From Dryas octopetala (Eukaryota > Streptophyta > Magnoliopsida > Rosales > Rosaceae), in NCBI GenBank assembly GCA_963921425.1, contig OY992838.1:10602001-10666000 (forward strand): a stretch of DNA of 64,000 nucleotides. Direction: 5' to 3'. This document shows, piece by piece, positions 47,032-62,000 of this stretch. The position numbers were made by a program, and so were the translations under genes. The notes under the pieces were generated by a model. That model did no database searches. It worked only from the letters and a program-made list of their open reading frames with translations, and was not told where the DNA came from. How positions within the stretch are numbered: the first letter of the stretch is position 1; every line of letters starts with the position of its first letter.

Positions 47032-49349
47032 ATGGCGAAACTGAAGCCAATTCTGGTAGCTGTTTCAGTGTTGGTGGTCTTAGCATGTGTACCGATCTCT
47101 GAGTGTGCCAAGAAGCCAGTGACTGTTGCTAGAAAGGAAGACATTCCGTACATCAAATGCCAAGTCTGTGAGAAGCTCGCAGCTCAGCTACACCACCAAG
47201 TTGAGAAGAAGCAAGCTGAGATCGGTCCCAAGAAGGTATGTTTATTATCTGGGTTTTCTTCTATAGTCTTCAATATACTTTTGTTTGAGAAGTTGATTAA
47301 TGGGTTTTGTTCGTTTTTCTGAATTTGATTGTGGGTGTTTGCTTTTTTTTTTTGGTGCTAGATCTCCGAGTATCAGATTATTGAGATTACGGAGAATGTC
47401 TGTAATTTGAAGAAGGCAGAAGCGGATTGGATTTTGATGATTGATATAGTTGAACAAGGAGATAAGTTGGAGGTAAGAATAACAATTGTTTGGTTTTGGT
47501 TTAAGTTGGAGAAATTTTCGAAATTCTGTGCTTTGAGTTTTGTTATTTATTGCTGTGGATCCTTATGGACCCAAATTGGAAAGATAGTGTATTTCATCAG
47601 ATAAATTATGGTTTGCTAGTAGCCTAGTATTGTGTGGTGTAGTGGATAGCTGTTTTATAAAATCACAAACTGTTTTTTTTTTTTTTTTTTGAAAGACCAT
47701 CAAATGGCAACCTTAATTCCTCTGTGATTATAAGTGTAGATGCAATTATATAAACTTCTATAGTGCGGAAATTTTGTTGTTTATTGTCCTGACCTGCTAC
47801 ACCATTTGTTTTTTTGCAGCTGGTGGAACAAGATTCTGAAGGGCAATGCAATTCGGAATGCAAGACAATAGAGCGAGCTTGTCAGGAGGTGAGGTTTTGG
47901 ATCTTGTTTTTTATTTTCTTGTCTGTCCAGTTCCTGTGTTTACTTGTACATTCATCTTTAAAGTCAATGAAGTTCAATTCTTTGATTTGTCCAGTTCATG
48001 TGTTTCCTCTGCAATATGCTAGTATAACAATTCATCCTAATCTTGAACATTGCAGGTTTTGGGGTATTCTGATACTGATGTTGCTGAATATCTATACAAA
48101 TCCAAACCTGATATTGATTCATTGGTTAGTTATGTATGCAAAGACGTTACTAAAGCATGCAGTACCAAGCCACCCCCAGTTCCTAAGGTAACTGCTTTGT
48201 TGATGTGATATTCAAGTCGTCATTATTTGCATAAAAATATTTTGTAAGGGATCACCCTTTGTTGGTTAATTGAGATGTGGGTCAATCTTTGCAACTGCTT
48301 TGCTTTTCTATCATAGTAATTTTATTGTTGTCATGGTTCTGTATGTCTTAAAGATACGTCATTTTGAATTTTTAAGAAAAATAAAGATGCTGATCACCCG
48401 CCGTCCTTCCTGTCTTAAATATAAATTTGGCAAGTAGAAAATTATTCTGAAATTTGTTTGTACACACATTGAGCTCCTGTGTGGCCAGCAATGGTGTCCT
48501 CACAACCTATAAAATGGTGTGATATGCTTCCAAATCTTCAGCTACCTAAACAGATGTCTGATCCTAATAAGGTTGATGTGGAGATCCATGAGTGCTACAT
48601 TGCGTACATGTTAATCTCTACCCCTGATTTTAAGTTTTTAACCACCTGTATCGGTATCGAGGTCAAGTATCTCTATGTTACATAGGATAATATACATCTA
48701 AATGATTAGCCTTTGCACAACTTGCTCTGAAAGCAAGACTGTTACATATCATACTCATGAAAATGTATTGTGTCCCAGGATAGGACTCCTGGAGAAGTTT
48801 TCATGCCAAAGTCATCTAAAGAAGCTGAAATGGAAAAGATAATGAAATCCATGGAGGTAATATTCCTTTCATTGCAGGAAAACTTCATTCCGTAGCCATA
48901 CTCGTGTTTTGCTGAATTTGTCCTGTATTCTGTCTCCCTGTTCTTCAGGGCATGCCAGGAGCCCCGGGCATGAAAATGTATTCAAGAGATGAGTTGATGA
49001 ACATGCAAAATTTTGGTGGCGAAGATGCTGATGAAGAAGATGATGATGATGAGGAGACTAAATTTCCTTCAAATTTGGTAACTACTAATTTCAGTCTATA
49101 AATTCTCTTAAGAAATCATATTGTTTCTTTCAGCATTTAAAAAATTTTATTGAACAGGGAAAAGTTTTGAGAGAAAAGGAAAGTGCAAAGAGCGATTTGA
49201 AACAGACGATTACCAACGGAATTATAAAGACCAAGGTGACACTAAAGAAACATGCAAACCAAGTCTCTAACTGGTTACGGCAAAGGTGGAGGGGACTGAA
49301 AAAGGCAGGTTCAAAGAAGAGTACAAAGAACAGCAAGGCAGAGCTTTAG
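47032..49349 (+). CDS. Secreted/ER saposin-B-like protein (DUF3456, TLR4 regulator/MSAP-like)
   Basis: Seven exons (47032-47235, 47362-47472, 47820-47888, 48056-48187, 48779-48856, 48949-49077, 49158-49349), all GT-AG, encode 304 aa. A signal peptide covers about residues 1-25 (hydrophobic ILVAVSVLVVLACV). A cysteine-patterned saposin-like domain follows (YIKCQVCEKLAAQLHHQ, NVCNLKKAEADWIL, GQCNSECKTIERACQ, YVCKDVTKACS), as in animal CNPY/MSAP and PRAT4-type ER proteins. Then come a methionine-rich segment (GMPGAPGMKMYSRDELMNMQ), an acidic run (EDADEEDDDDEE) and a basic tail. The plant function is not established; animal relatives chaperone cell-surface receptors in the ER. The family call is from remembered plant homologues annotated as TLR4 regulator/MIR-interacting MSAP. 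Confidence 0.88.
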
Positions 49350-50574
49350 GAGAACACTGAATCACACAATTATAGGAATTGCATTAGAGTCATCACGTTT
49401 TTGTTAATTGTATCAATATGGTTTTGACATTAAGTAGGAAGGTTGAGGAAAAATGAAAGTTAATTTGCTTTTATTACTTTCAGAATACCCAACAATTGCA
49501 ATTGTTTCAACTTCTGGGATTGTGTATGATTAAAGTGAAACTTGGCATTTGGTCCAGAATAGCCCAAAATAAGGGAAGTCCTTTACATGCAATGTGATGG
49601 GCTGCAAGAGCTTCACGGCCCTAAATGTTTGAGAGAGGGGAACTGAAAATCAATAACCATATATATAGCAGTAGGAATGCTTTCACATCTTCCAGCTCTA
49701 TTTTTTTTCATGACTATGCTGAACCACATATATTGTGACTTCATTGTATTTTCCATCTTCTCTTGCTGTTCACTTGATGATGCCATTAAATCAATGTTAT
49801 TTCCCCATTCTCAAAACCAGCAGCATGACATACTATCATGGGTAATTAGAAAATCTCTTGAGGAACTTTTTGGTGGCTAATACTAATCATTAATTACAAA
49901 TTCTTTTTTCTGCCCAATTAATGAGATTTATGTCGTAACAAAACCAACAATGAGTGGCAGATAGATATGAAGGAAGACAATCTGATGCATAAACGCTTGA
50001 CTGAAGCAGTGCCAAAGTCAAATAAATAATTATTATTTAAATTAAGTCTAGTCTTATGCAAAAGGGCTAGGCTAATTATCAATTTTTATTTTTCTAACCT
50101 GTTTTAATAATAATAATAATTATTATTATTTTTGCATTGTACGATGTTGTTGACATATAAATTTGGAATCACACTGAATAACAAAGATATGAATCGCTCT
50201 TGTATTTGGAAATGTTTTTGAATCATCAAAGTGATTGTTTGTTATAGACAATAAAAACAAATTGGATTGCCTATTTCTTCCTTTACTCGACTTGCATGTC
50301 CTTCAAGTTCATGTGAATTGAGTGATTCTTTTAACTCAAAAAATATGTATACTTGCATTTGCTTCATGCTAATATGAGTTAATTGTGAGTTCTTGCAGAA
50401 TAAAAATAAAATATCATTAGTAACAAGTTTGATCTTTATTGTGGCTTTTCATGTGCAAAAAATGTGGATGTTAGTGGGCAGGCAAGTTTAAAATAAGCTA
50501 GTAAATACCATTGTCAAGAAGGAAAATATAAAACCCATATATATACACAAAATCTGAACCTTTTCATTGAGGAT

Positions 50575-51335
50575 TTCTTATTTAAGTATAAATAAGGGAT
50601 CGCTTCGACATTATATTTTGATGATCGAAATTGTCTACATTTTAGATTTCTATTAAAGAATTATTCTTGTAAAAAATTAGCTCAATCGGAAACCATTTAC
50701 CTGCTTAATTAAATGTCATTATTTGAAGTGTTTATCAAAAATATTTTGTTCGTCTATTTATTTAATCAAAGTTAGATAACTTAGTAGTTTTTGACTTGTC
50801 TAATTTTTTGAAAATACAATTTTTGAAGGGATTAATACCATTTTGCTCCCCCGTCTATTACACTTGTATCAGTTTGCTCCCCAGACTTCTAATTTGGAAA
50901 ATTAAGGACTCTGACTTTTTCAATTTTGCCAATTGAGGTTCTTTTGTCAATTTACACATTTTTTATCCAAATCTTTGAGGGCAAAATGGTCCCTTCCAAT
51001 TAGATCTTATCATTTTTTCCTCATGCATCATTTTTCCTCTTTTATTTCTTGCTAAATTTTGCTTGATCATCTCGACATTTTAGATGAAAAATGTATAAAT
51101 TGACGGAATAACCTTAATTGGCAAAATTGAAAAAGTCAGGGTCCTTAATTTTCCAAATTAGAAGTCTGGGGAGCAAACTGATACATGTGTAATAGTCTGG
51201 GGAGCAAAATGACATTAATCCCATTTTTGAATAAACATCTAAAAAATAGATGATTTGGATCGTTAAAAACTATATAAAATGTGCTATAAAACATTTTTTT
51301 AATAGAATTATTTGAGAAATCTCTCGGCGTATGAC
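50575..51335. mobile_element. Foldback MITE, copy 3, split by a younger MITE
   Basis: The outer left arm (about 50575-50827, with GATCGAAATTGTCTACATTT) and outer right arm (about 51223-51335, with AAAAAATAGATGATTTGGATCG) are mutually inverted. They resemble the arms at 15328-15718 and 24680-25060. The element at 50828-51222 interrupts them, so this copy is the older of the two. Confidence 0.55.
50819..51231. mobile_element. 395-bp Mutator-type MITE with ~140-bp inverted repeats and 9-bp target duplication
   Basis: ATTTTTGAA flanks both sides exactly (50819-50827, 51223-51231). The element 50828-51222 starts GGGATTAAT and ends ATTAATCCC. The arms stay complementary for about 140 bp (TTTGCTCCCCAGACTTCTAA and TTTTTCAATTTTGCCAATT in both, with few mismatches). 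High arm identity and an intact target duplication mean a recent insertion. No coding capacity, so it needs a transposase in trans. Confidence 0.88.
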
Positions 51336-51348
51336 AATTTGACAATTC

Positions 51349-51398
51349 GAATATTTGCACTATGCTCGCGGCCAAAAAAAAAAAGAATACTTGCACTA
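51349..51398. repeat. GGCC-poly(A) micro-insertion with 14-bp target duplication
   Basis: GAATATTTGCACTA (51349-51362) and GAATACTTGCACTA (51385-51398) differ at one base. The 22-nt insert is TGCTCGCGGCC plus an A run. In polarity it is the reverse of the poly(T)-GGCCA insertions at 21.2 and 40.3 kb. Confidence 0.7.
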
Positions 51399-51558
51399 CG
51401 TATGAATTATGAGTAATATTAAAATAAAGATCATATATACAGGTTAAAGACTGTAAAGTTTGGATGAATAGTAGTAAAGCAATAGCATAGTGACCATGCG
51501 GCATGTGAAATGCATGCAAGTAATTAAGCAGCGGCTTTGTGACTTTTTAACATGTATA

Positions 51559-51601
51559 ATGTTCACTAGAACATTGGCCAAAGAAAAAATGTTCACTAGA
51601 A
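51559..51601. repeat. TTGGCCAAAG micro-insertion with 13-bp exact target duplication
   Basis: ATGTTCACTAGAA at 51559-51571 is repeated at 51589-51601 around CATTGGCCAAAGAAAAA. The GGCCA head and A tail match the other members. Confidence 0.75.
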
Positions 51602-53399
51602 GGAAAAGGAAATGAGAAAATGTACTACATATTATTTCGACTTGAATTTGATATTTAGTATAGATCTGATGTTGTCTTTAAGATATTGGAGGAAACTATA
51701 AATTTGTTTAGACATTTAAATTGATTGATGGGTTCATGACCCAATGTATAGGTGTTTATGACAACAATATGTTTTAATCATTACCATCCAAGCACTCTAA
51801 TCACCCTAAAATCTTAATTGAATTTTAAGATTGAATAATCAATACACCTTTCATAAAATCATTTGCAACTCACCGTGGCTCTTACCTTAAAAACTAATTT
51901 TCCAAATCTACTGGCTGCAATCCATGGTGGCACTGGCGGAGCTAGGATATTCTATGTAAGGGGAGGACTATATAAACTTTTGTGAACACACAACAAATTT
52001 AGTGTTGATTAATAATTGTTTTTTGTATTATAAGTACAATATTTTTTTTTTATGAGTTTTTAAATTTTAAGAATATTGTATGATAACTTCATTTTTTTGA
52101 ATTTTGAACGTACAATTATTTCTCTCAGGTTATTCAGCATAATAAAAATTATTTTTACATAAGTACAATTACTTTCACAAATAAAAAATTTAAAAGAATT
52201 AACTTGTTCTTAAGTTTATTAATTATTAAGTATTTTCTCTGGCAAAACAAAAGCATTATGTATCTCCAACAAAAATAATTATTTTGTTTATAAAATAAGC
52301 AAGAGAGATCAACTTTTACACATTAAAAAATATATATATAATGATTCACTTAGATTTACACATGCCACACAAAAAACTATTTCATTTCAAAAATAATTAT
52401 TTAGAAAATATATGTCATAATATATTAATAAAAATAATAGAAAAATTAAAAAAATCAATTAACAAGAGGTGAGGGGGGCCGTGTCCCCTGGTCCCTATGT
52501 GGCATGAGGACGCAGAGATGGTTTTTGTGGGTTTAATGCAAACTTGCAAAGTGTGCAACAAAAAAGTGGAAGAACAAATGAATCTTGAACAAAATTAAAC
52601 AAATGTGGGGATTGGACCTACAAAAAATAGCCCTACCAGGCTACCACAAACTGCCTCATATTTATTGGTTTTAATTGAACTATTCTTGTAGTTGTATGTT
52701 GGATAGTTGGACTTTCCATTATAAATAAGAATATTATGCGGTGTTTATTTTGACTCTCAAAACCAGTTTGAACTAACTTTTTAGGTTGGATATTTTCTTT
52801 TATTTGCTGAGTCATATTACTCAGTTATAATTAAGTTAATTAACTGATAACAAATTCAGCAACATGTTTAAACTTGAGAACATAAAAGTTGTGCACTGAA
52901 GCAGGTTCACAGTGCTTCTGAAGGAGTTTCCCTTTTTTTTTTTTTTGGAGACGATGTTCACACTTCAAAAAACTACTCCAACAAAGACTATAATCCTCTT
53001 CTCACTTTTTATTATGAAACTTCCAAAACCACCCACACGGCCACACACGTATATATTGGATGGCAGCTCCAAAATACTTTTATCGCTCATATAACTTGGC
53101 ATTCATAACAAAATGATTCTGATTAACAATCATTTGTATGGAAGGTTCTGACTTTAACTTGGGGGAAGAAGAGATTTATAGAGTTGCAAGAATAATGAAG
53201 TCAAATAATAGATAAAATTCCCAACCTTTTAGCTCAAAATTTTAAAGTTGCAATTTTAAGGAATGTATAATTGAAAATTACAGATGTTACAATGCGACCT
53301 TTCATATGGATGCAGCTTTCAAACAGGTCAAGCAACAATCCGCAACACTAAGTTGCAATTCTGGATTGCTTTCTTGATGGAACAATAAAATAACCGAAG

Positions 53400-56235
<2,836 letters not shown>

Positions 56236-56514
56236 TGAGACTTGAGAGTGGATTTAGGGTTCTACGAGGGTTTTTTGGGTAACTACCGGTTTGAGCTGCG
56301 TGCGTGTACGACCGCTTTTTTTACTATAAGTAGAGGGCGAGTTTCTTTCAGCTCTTTTTCAACTCCAACTGCTACTGTCAACCCAGGACACCACACCGTT
56401 CCGCAGCAAAATTAAGGATCCGACCTAGGCCCACACAAGGCCCAACAGCCCAAACACCATGAATCCAAGCCAATGAGTAAAATTTCAAATTTCGCATAAA
56501 TTTTGATGAAAATT

Positions 56515-56940
56515 GAGTGAGGCTATGCAGACCACTTTAGCTGCTGAGTTGACCACTCTAACATATTTTTTCCAACTTTTCTCTTATTTTACCCTTTATT
56601 ACAAAAATATGATAAAATCATCCAGATCTATTCGGTGGTCATCTACCGAAACATCTATCAATGTTCGGCAGATAAGTGTCGAATAAATACAAATATTTCG
56701 ACAGATAACTGTCGAATGCCTTTTTCATTTCTATTCTGTAGTTATCCACCGAATAATCCACCAATGTTCAGCAGATAACTGTCGAATAACCATAAATATT
56801 TTGGTTAGATAACTGTCGAATGATCCGACGAACAAAATTAAAATTTTTTGATTTAAGGATAGAGTTGGAATTTTGAAATAGAGTGGTCAACTCAGTAATT
56901 TAGGATGGTCAGAATAACCTTGGCCTATAAAAATTTTGAC
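56515..56940. mobile_element. Foldback element with internal direct repeats
   Basis: The left end contains CTGAGTTGACCACTCTAACA. The reverse complement of the right end contains CTGAGTTGACCACTCTATTT, with similarity over about 65 bp. Inside, the motif CAGATAACTGTCGAATAA or variants recurs near 56673, 56700, 56777 and 56808. The layout is that of a MITE with a tandemly expanded core. Flanks share ATAAATTTTGA-like sequence but are themselves repetitive, so no target duplication is claimed. Confidence 0.55.
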
Positions 56941-57474
56941 GGAAATTGAAGAATTTTAAATTTCGATAAAAATTAGACAGAAACGACGAAAATTGTTATC
57001 AAAATATAAAATTTTTTGAATTAAACTTTACCATATATTTATTTAATATATTATCTACTACATTGATAAAAAATATTGAAGAAACCAAATTATATAATAG
57101 GTTTCATGTGATATAAGATGAATATAATGATCAATGAAGGCAAATACTGTTAAATAAAATTAGTATAATTAATAAATGAAATGAGTATATTTTTTATACT
57201 CTATAATCTATATACTAAACCCTATATACTCTATATATCCTAATACTCTTTATACTCTATAATCTATATACTAAACCTTGTATACTCTATATTGTTTAGT
57301 ATATTGTATATAATATTAGGGTTTATGCCCTGTAGAGTATTTTTAATTATTTTTTATATAGAAATGTATTAGGGTTTACTGGTTTAAGGTTTAAAAACAA
57401 CTAAACGAAACCCCAAAATGGCCAAACCAAACTCCAAACGAAACCCCAAATTTTTTTTTCTTTTCAATTGCCCA

Positions 57475-57800
57475 AAGGCCCCAAACCTCAATCAACCCTA
57501 AACCCTTTTTTTTTTTTTTGTCTTTTTCTTATTCTTTTCTTTTCCTTTCTTTCTTTATTTCTTTATTTCTTTCCTTTTTTTTCCCCCATGACTCTCTCTT
57601 CTAGTCTTCCCTCTCACTTCTCACTCTCTTTCTCTATCTCAGTCCCACTATAAGTTTGTAACATATCTCTTCTCTTTCTCTCTCCTTCCTCTCCCTTTTC
57701 GATCTTTTCCTCCTTCCCAGATCTCCTACTCTTCCTCCTCTCTCTCCCTGATCTTTTCTCTCTCCTCCCTCCCAGATCACATTTCTAACTCTCTCTTCAA
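57475..57800. repeat. ~320-bp polypyrimidine tract
   Basis: The plus strand is overwhelmingly C and T, with runs of TTTC, CTCT and CCTCC, ending near the word ACCGCCCTCCAGAG. It precedes a 265-codon open frame at 57822 that has no convincing domain. It could be a degraded leader, a low-complexity tract or a triplex-forming sequence. Confidence 0.5.
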
Positions 57801-58049
57801 TCTACCGCCCTCCAGAGACGGTTGGAGACAAGGCTGGCTTGCCTTTTCCTCCCCTCTCTCCCTCTGGTCTTCGCCTCCTTAACTCGAGCTGAAAGTTTCG
57901 CCAAAATTTTAGATGAAATTCGAACGAAAAGTGTTTGGTTTGATGTTAAAATTTTCATACCCCTAAAAAACGAAATTTTACTCCTTAATCCAAGCACAAA
58001 AGAATATTACATCAATAATTTTTCGAGAACATCTACATTGGAGAAACCC

Positions 58050-58393
58050 TATGTGATTAGGGGTGGAATCGGTTCGGTTACCGAATCAATTCTACGAAAT
58101 CGACGACCGAACTGTAGGGGGGAGGAAGGCACAGCTGCAAACCGACTCAGAATCGACATGGGTCGATTACCAAAGATTCGGTGTCGGTCGATGGTATTTG
58201 GTGGGGCGGTTCGGTATTTTGGTGTTTTGCCGGGGGTTTTCCATGCCGCTTCTGACCACCGATGGTGGCGGTTCAATCCTTTCCGCCTATCAAAACTGAC
58301 AAGGCCAGAAAATAACCAAACCGATCAGTTCAGATTGGTGGCATTATTCATTTTTTTTGTTTCTCGGTCAAAAATTCCACCCCTATATGTGAT
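58050..58393. mobile_element. 328-bp hAT-type MITE with 8-bp target duplication
   Basis: TATGTGAT is duplicated exactly at 58050-58057 and 58386-58393. The element starts TAGGGGTGGAATCGG and ends ATTCCACCCCTA, a 12-bp perfect terminal inverted repeat. The interior is rich in GGTTCGGTTACCG-like words. An 8-bp duplication is the hAT signature. Confidence 0.8.
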
Positions 58394-58626
58394 GCAAACA
58401 AATTTAAGAGTAGAAAATCTATACCCTAATAGGAAAAAAGTGAAACCATCAACATTTAAGAATAAAAAACAATTGTATTGTAGATTTTTTCATAAGAATC
58501 ACCTTAACATAATAGTTGAGAGTTTTTTTTTATTACATATTATAGGAATAGAATTCTTTTTTATGATTGGGATTGTTACTTGGTACAGAATACATACAGA
58601 TAGAGTAACACTAACATGACCACGTA

Positions 58627-58677
58627 AAATAAGAAATATGAAGCTTTGATAAAAAGAAAAAAAATAAGAATATGAAG
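58627..58677. repeat. A-rich micro-insertion with ~17-bp imperfect target duplication
   Basis: AAAATAAGAAATATGAAG (58626-58643) and AAAATAAGAATATGAAG (58661-58677) differ by one base deletion and flank CTTTGATAAAAAGAAAA. Confidence 0.5.
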
Positions 58678-58960
58678 TATCAAGTATGTACCCTATTGAA
58701 TAACAATTCCAGCGCTTAAAATTCTAGGAAAAAAATGTGTGCAATAGTCTGAGAATTTTATATCCTTTAATTTGTTTTTAGAATTAAAGAGAGAATATAT
58801 GAGAGAAAAGAGAGAGAGAGAGAGAGTTCAAGAAACAGAGTATTTGGTTCTGAGTTTATAACAGTATTTTCACAGCAGATGTTTTATTTTATTCCACTTT
58901 CTAGTACATCAAAATCACTTATTACAATATTTCTGTCCATTTTCTGAAGACATGGAGGCT

Positions 58961-59016
58961 TTATCAAGTGGCCATGGTGTCCCTTCCCTTATCAAGTGGC
59001 CATGGTGCCCCTGCCA
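58961..59016. repeat. 28-bp tandem duplication covering the prolidase stop codon
   Basis: TTATCAAGTGGCCATGGTG starts both 58961-58988 and 58989-59016; the 28-mers differ at three positions near their ends. Because 28 is not a multiple of three, the two copies are translated in different frames on the minus strand: WPLDKG from one, TMAT and the stop from the other. Confidence 0.85.
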
Positions 59017-62000
59017 TTACTGCTTCGATCTCCCATATCTCCCGAGGAACCTTTGTCATGCTCTTGCAACCGTTAGCCGTGACATGCTACAAAAACCAGA
59101 ATAATATGCAAACACACAGCGTCAGTACAAATAAAATAAGATACACATGAAATCACAAAAGTAAGCCAGAGGAAGGGAGTACAGCAGCCTGTGCAGTTTC
59201 AATGATGTGGTTAAGTGTTAAAGAAAAATTCATGGTGAAGTCAAATCAAGAATAACAAAGGCACAAATAGGAACAACTAAATTCAAGTTCAAAACAAAAT
59301 ATTAGTATGACTAAGGGGAAAAGGAACATGGGTGAAAGCAGTAAAAGGCATCATAGAGATTCACAGAAGGGGGGTACCAAGTCACTTTCAATTCGAACTC
59401 CGCCAAAACCTTTAAATCTACTAACTGCTTCATGATTGAAGAACTTAGTAGTCTTTGAACTTCCCATGGCTGGAATCAACAATGCATCAATGAAGTAGCA
59501 TCCAGGCTCTACAGTTATCACCTACAAAATAAGCCCCCGAGACATAGCATCAAATGCAATAGAATTTGCTTTAAACAGGGTTCAGAATAATAAAGATTTA
59601 GAAGATTCAGTGAAATGATTTGATCTGTAATTAAGGGAGGAAAAAAAGCAAACACACAAAAATTCATTGCTAACCATTCCCTCTTGGAGTTCTCTTATTG
59701 TACGTAAAGACTTCAATCCAGGTTCTTTTGGCCTCTCCATTCCCTGAAAATTATGTAATTGTTCCAACTTCCATCAAGGAGAAATGCCAAATATTATTTA
59801 AATGCAGCATTCTGAAATTTTCCAAAAATAAACCAGAAAAGACTAGCAGATAACTTATTGATAAAAACCTTTGAGTAGCCGCCAGGATCATGAGTGTCAA
59901 TACCAAGAAAATGGCCAAGACCGTGAGGCATGAAAACAGCACCCAGTCGTTCAACCATCATATCGTCTACATTGCTAGAAACAAGAACAATGAGCAGCTT
60001 AAGTAAATTTATCCTTTCGAAACTAGTAACAACTTACAAGTAATTGGTATAATAGAATACATAATTGATAAATGATGATTGTTACCCAACTAAGATGCCC
60101 CCTGCCTTCAATGATTCAAGAATAACTTTTTCTGCAAGTCTGCAATTATAAGGAGGCAAAGAGAATCAGAATGTGCATGATATTAGAAAAAATCTAAAAA
60201 GTTTTAGTACAATCTAGTCATACCTATGCATATCAAGCCAGCTTACTCCAGGCTTCATTGTAGATATGACAGCATTGTGAGCTTCAAGGACAGCCTGCAA
60301 TCAAGATAGTCAGGAACAAAAGAACAAGAAGAAAAATTAAAGATATAATCAAATTCATTAATATTAATGCACTTACATTATAGATAAGTGCTTGGTCAGA
60401 GGTAAACTTTCCATTCACCTGCAGATAAAGTTGAAAGAATTCTGAGAAAACTGTGGAGAAAATCAATTCTTCTCTACAAACTCCCAAATCAGAAACCCTA
60501 ATTCCAGAAATTTTCCCAACCAAAAATTTCTAATAATTAATTTCAAAACCTTCAAAAGCTTTCATATTAGTCCATTTACATAAAAGGACCATATAATAAC
60601 TCGTACAATTGAATAAAGGAAGAATAATGATAATCATGATAAAATTATTAAAACGATTTCATGCAGTCCAATTTAAGAGCACCATCAAGGATCTATGTAA
60701 AATGAAGAATAGATAAGGCCGCATTTTATAATCAACAACTCTGGTGGCTACTTAGCTAAAATTGAATTAACTAGATAACTTGAAAAGTCTAGGCCCACTA
60801 ACAACTGGTGATATCTAAAAGCAGACTAGCAAGCTAAAACAACAATTGCAGACATAAATACATATACTCACAGGGAAGGAACAAGTTATGTCAGACCCAT
60901 AAAAATGGTATTCAGCTCCCATATCAAGCAATGCCAAATCTCCATCTTCCAAGGTCTGTACAAAAGATGTTATGAAGATTTTGATAACATGACAAAGTGC
61001 TTCAGTGGCGAAGTCTACCATACCCTGTCATTTGGAGCTGCCGCATGCCCATAATGGAGAACAGCACTGTATTTTCAAAACAATAGAACTTTTAGCTAAC
61101 ATTTTTACAGTTGAGATTAATGTCAATATCAATAGATATATACCCATAATGAAATCAAAATGATATGTTAACACCAGAACTAACACTTAGAACTCCCCTC
61201 CATCCCCCCAGAATGCAAAGTCTAATGATCCTTTTTCAAATTACAAACAGATGACAGCCGAGAAGGCTCGATTTCACCCTAGTTGAGATTAATGCTTTTT
61301 TGAGAAGAGTTGTATTAGAGCATGATACAAAAGAAAAACCATAGAGGAAATAGAGATGGTAAACTATATTAACAGATCATTCAAACTGCATTGCAGAATC
61401 AAAAAATGTTAATTTTAATAAAGAAAAACTTGCCTATTATCACCAGTAGCACAGATACATGTGTATGAGCAATGTCTACAGCCACCATACATGTAGGTAT
61501 GGTGAAGAAACATGCTTTCCAGCTGATACTCGTGCATGCCAACCCTAACTTTTCTCATGACCTGGTCAGAAAGAAAAATAGTTATAAATCCATTAGATCA
61601 TGAGTCTCATGACTAAAGAAAAGGTACTCAGGTTCTGAAATATTTCTAAAGCTATATGCCCAAAATCAAGATTTCAAAATACACAAAGTTCATGCAACAG
61701 TGAGATAACTGATCCCTTCACTGAGCTGTTCCTTGCACTTATTTAAGTACAAACATGCACAAATGCATGTCTCACAAATAAATTATTGAGAATAATGTGC
61801 TGAAATATATGTTAAATTTATTTATTGCAACATGTATATGATGAGTATAACATTTGGGCAATGAAACATTTTCACGAATGGTTACCTCGATATGAGCTTC
61901 AGAGCTTATATCATTGGCAAACTGGATAAGAGCAAGCTCCATATCTGATTTTAGAACACGGCATTCAGTCAAAATCGGATGTAAGGTATTCAAATCCGTG

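Larger units (their letters stand above)
49350..53399. other. Gene-free stretch between convergent genes, packed with MITEs
   Basis: No gene supported. Apart from the nested MITEs and micro-insertions listed, 51939-52510 starts with TGGCGGAGCTAGGAT and ends GAGGGGGGCCGTGTCCCCTG. These words are common at the edges of a plant MITE class, but no clean inverted repeat or target duplication was found. Palindromic TAATAATAATTATTATTATT lies near 50106-50130. Confidence 0.45.
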
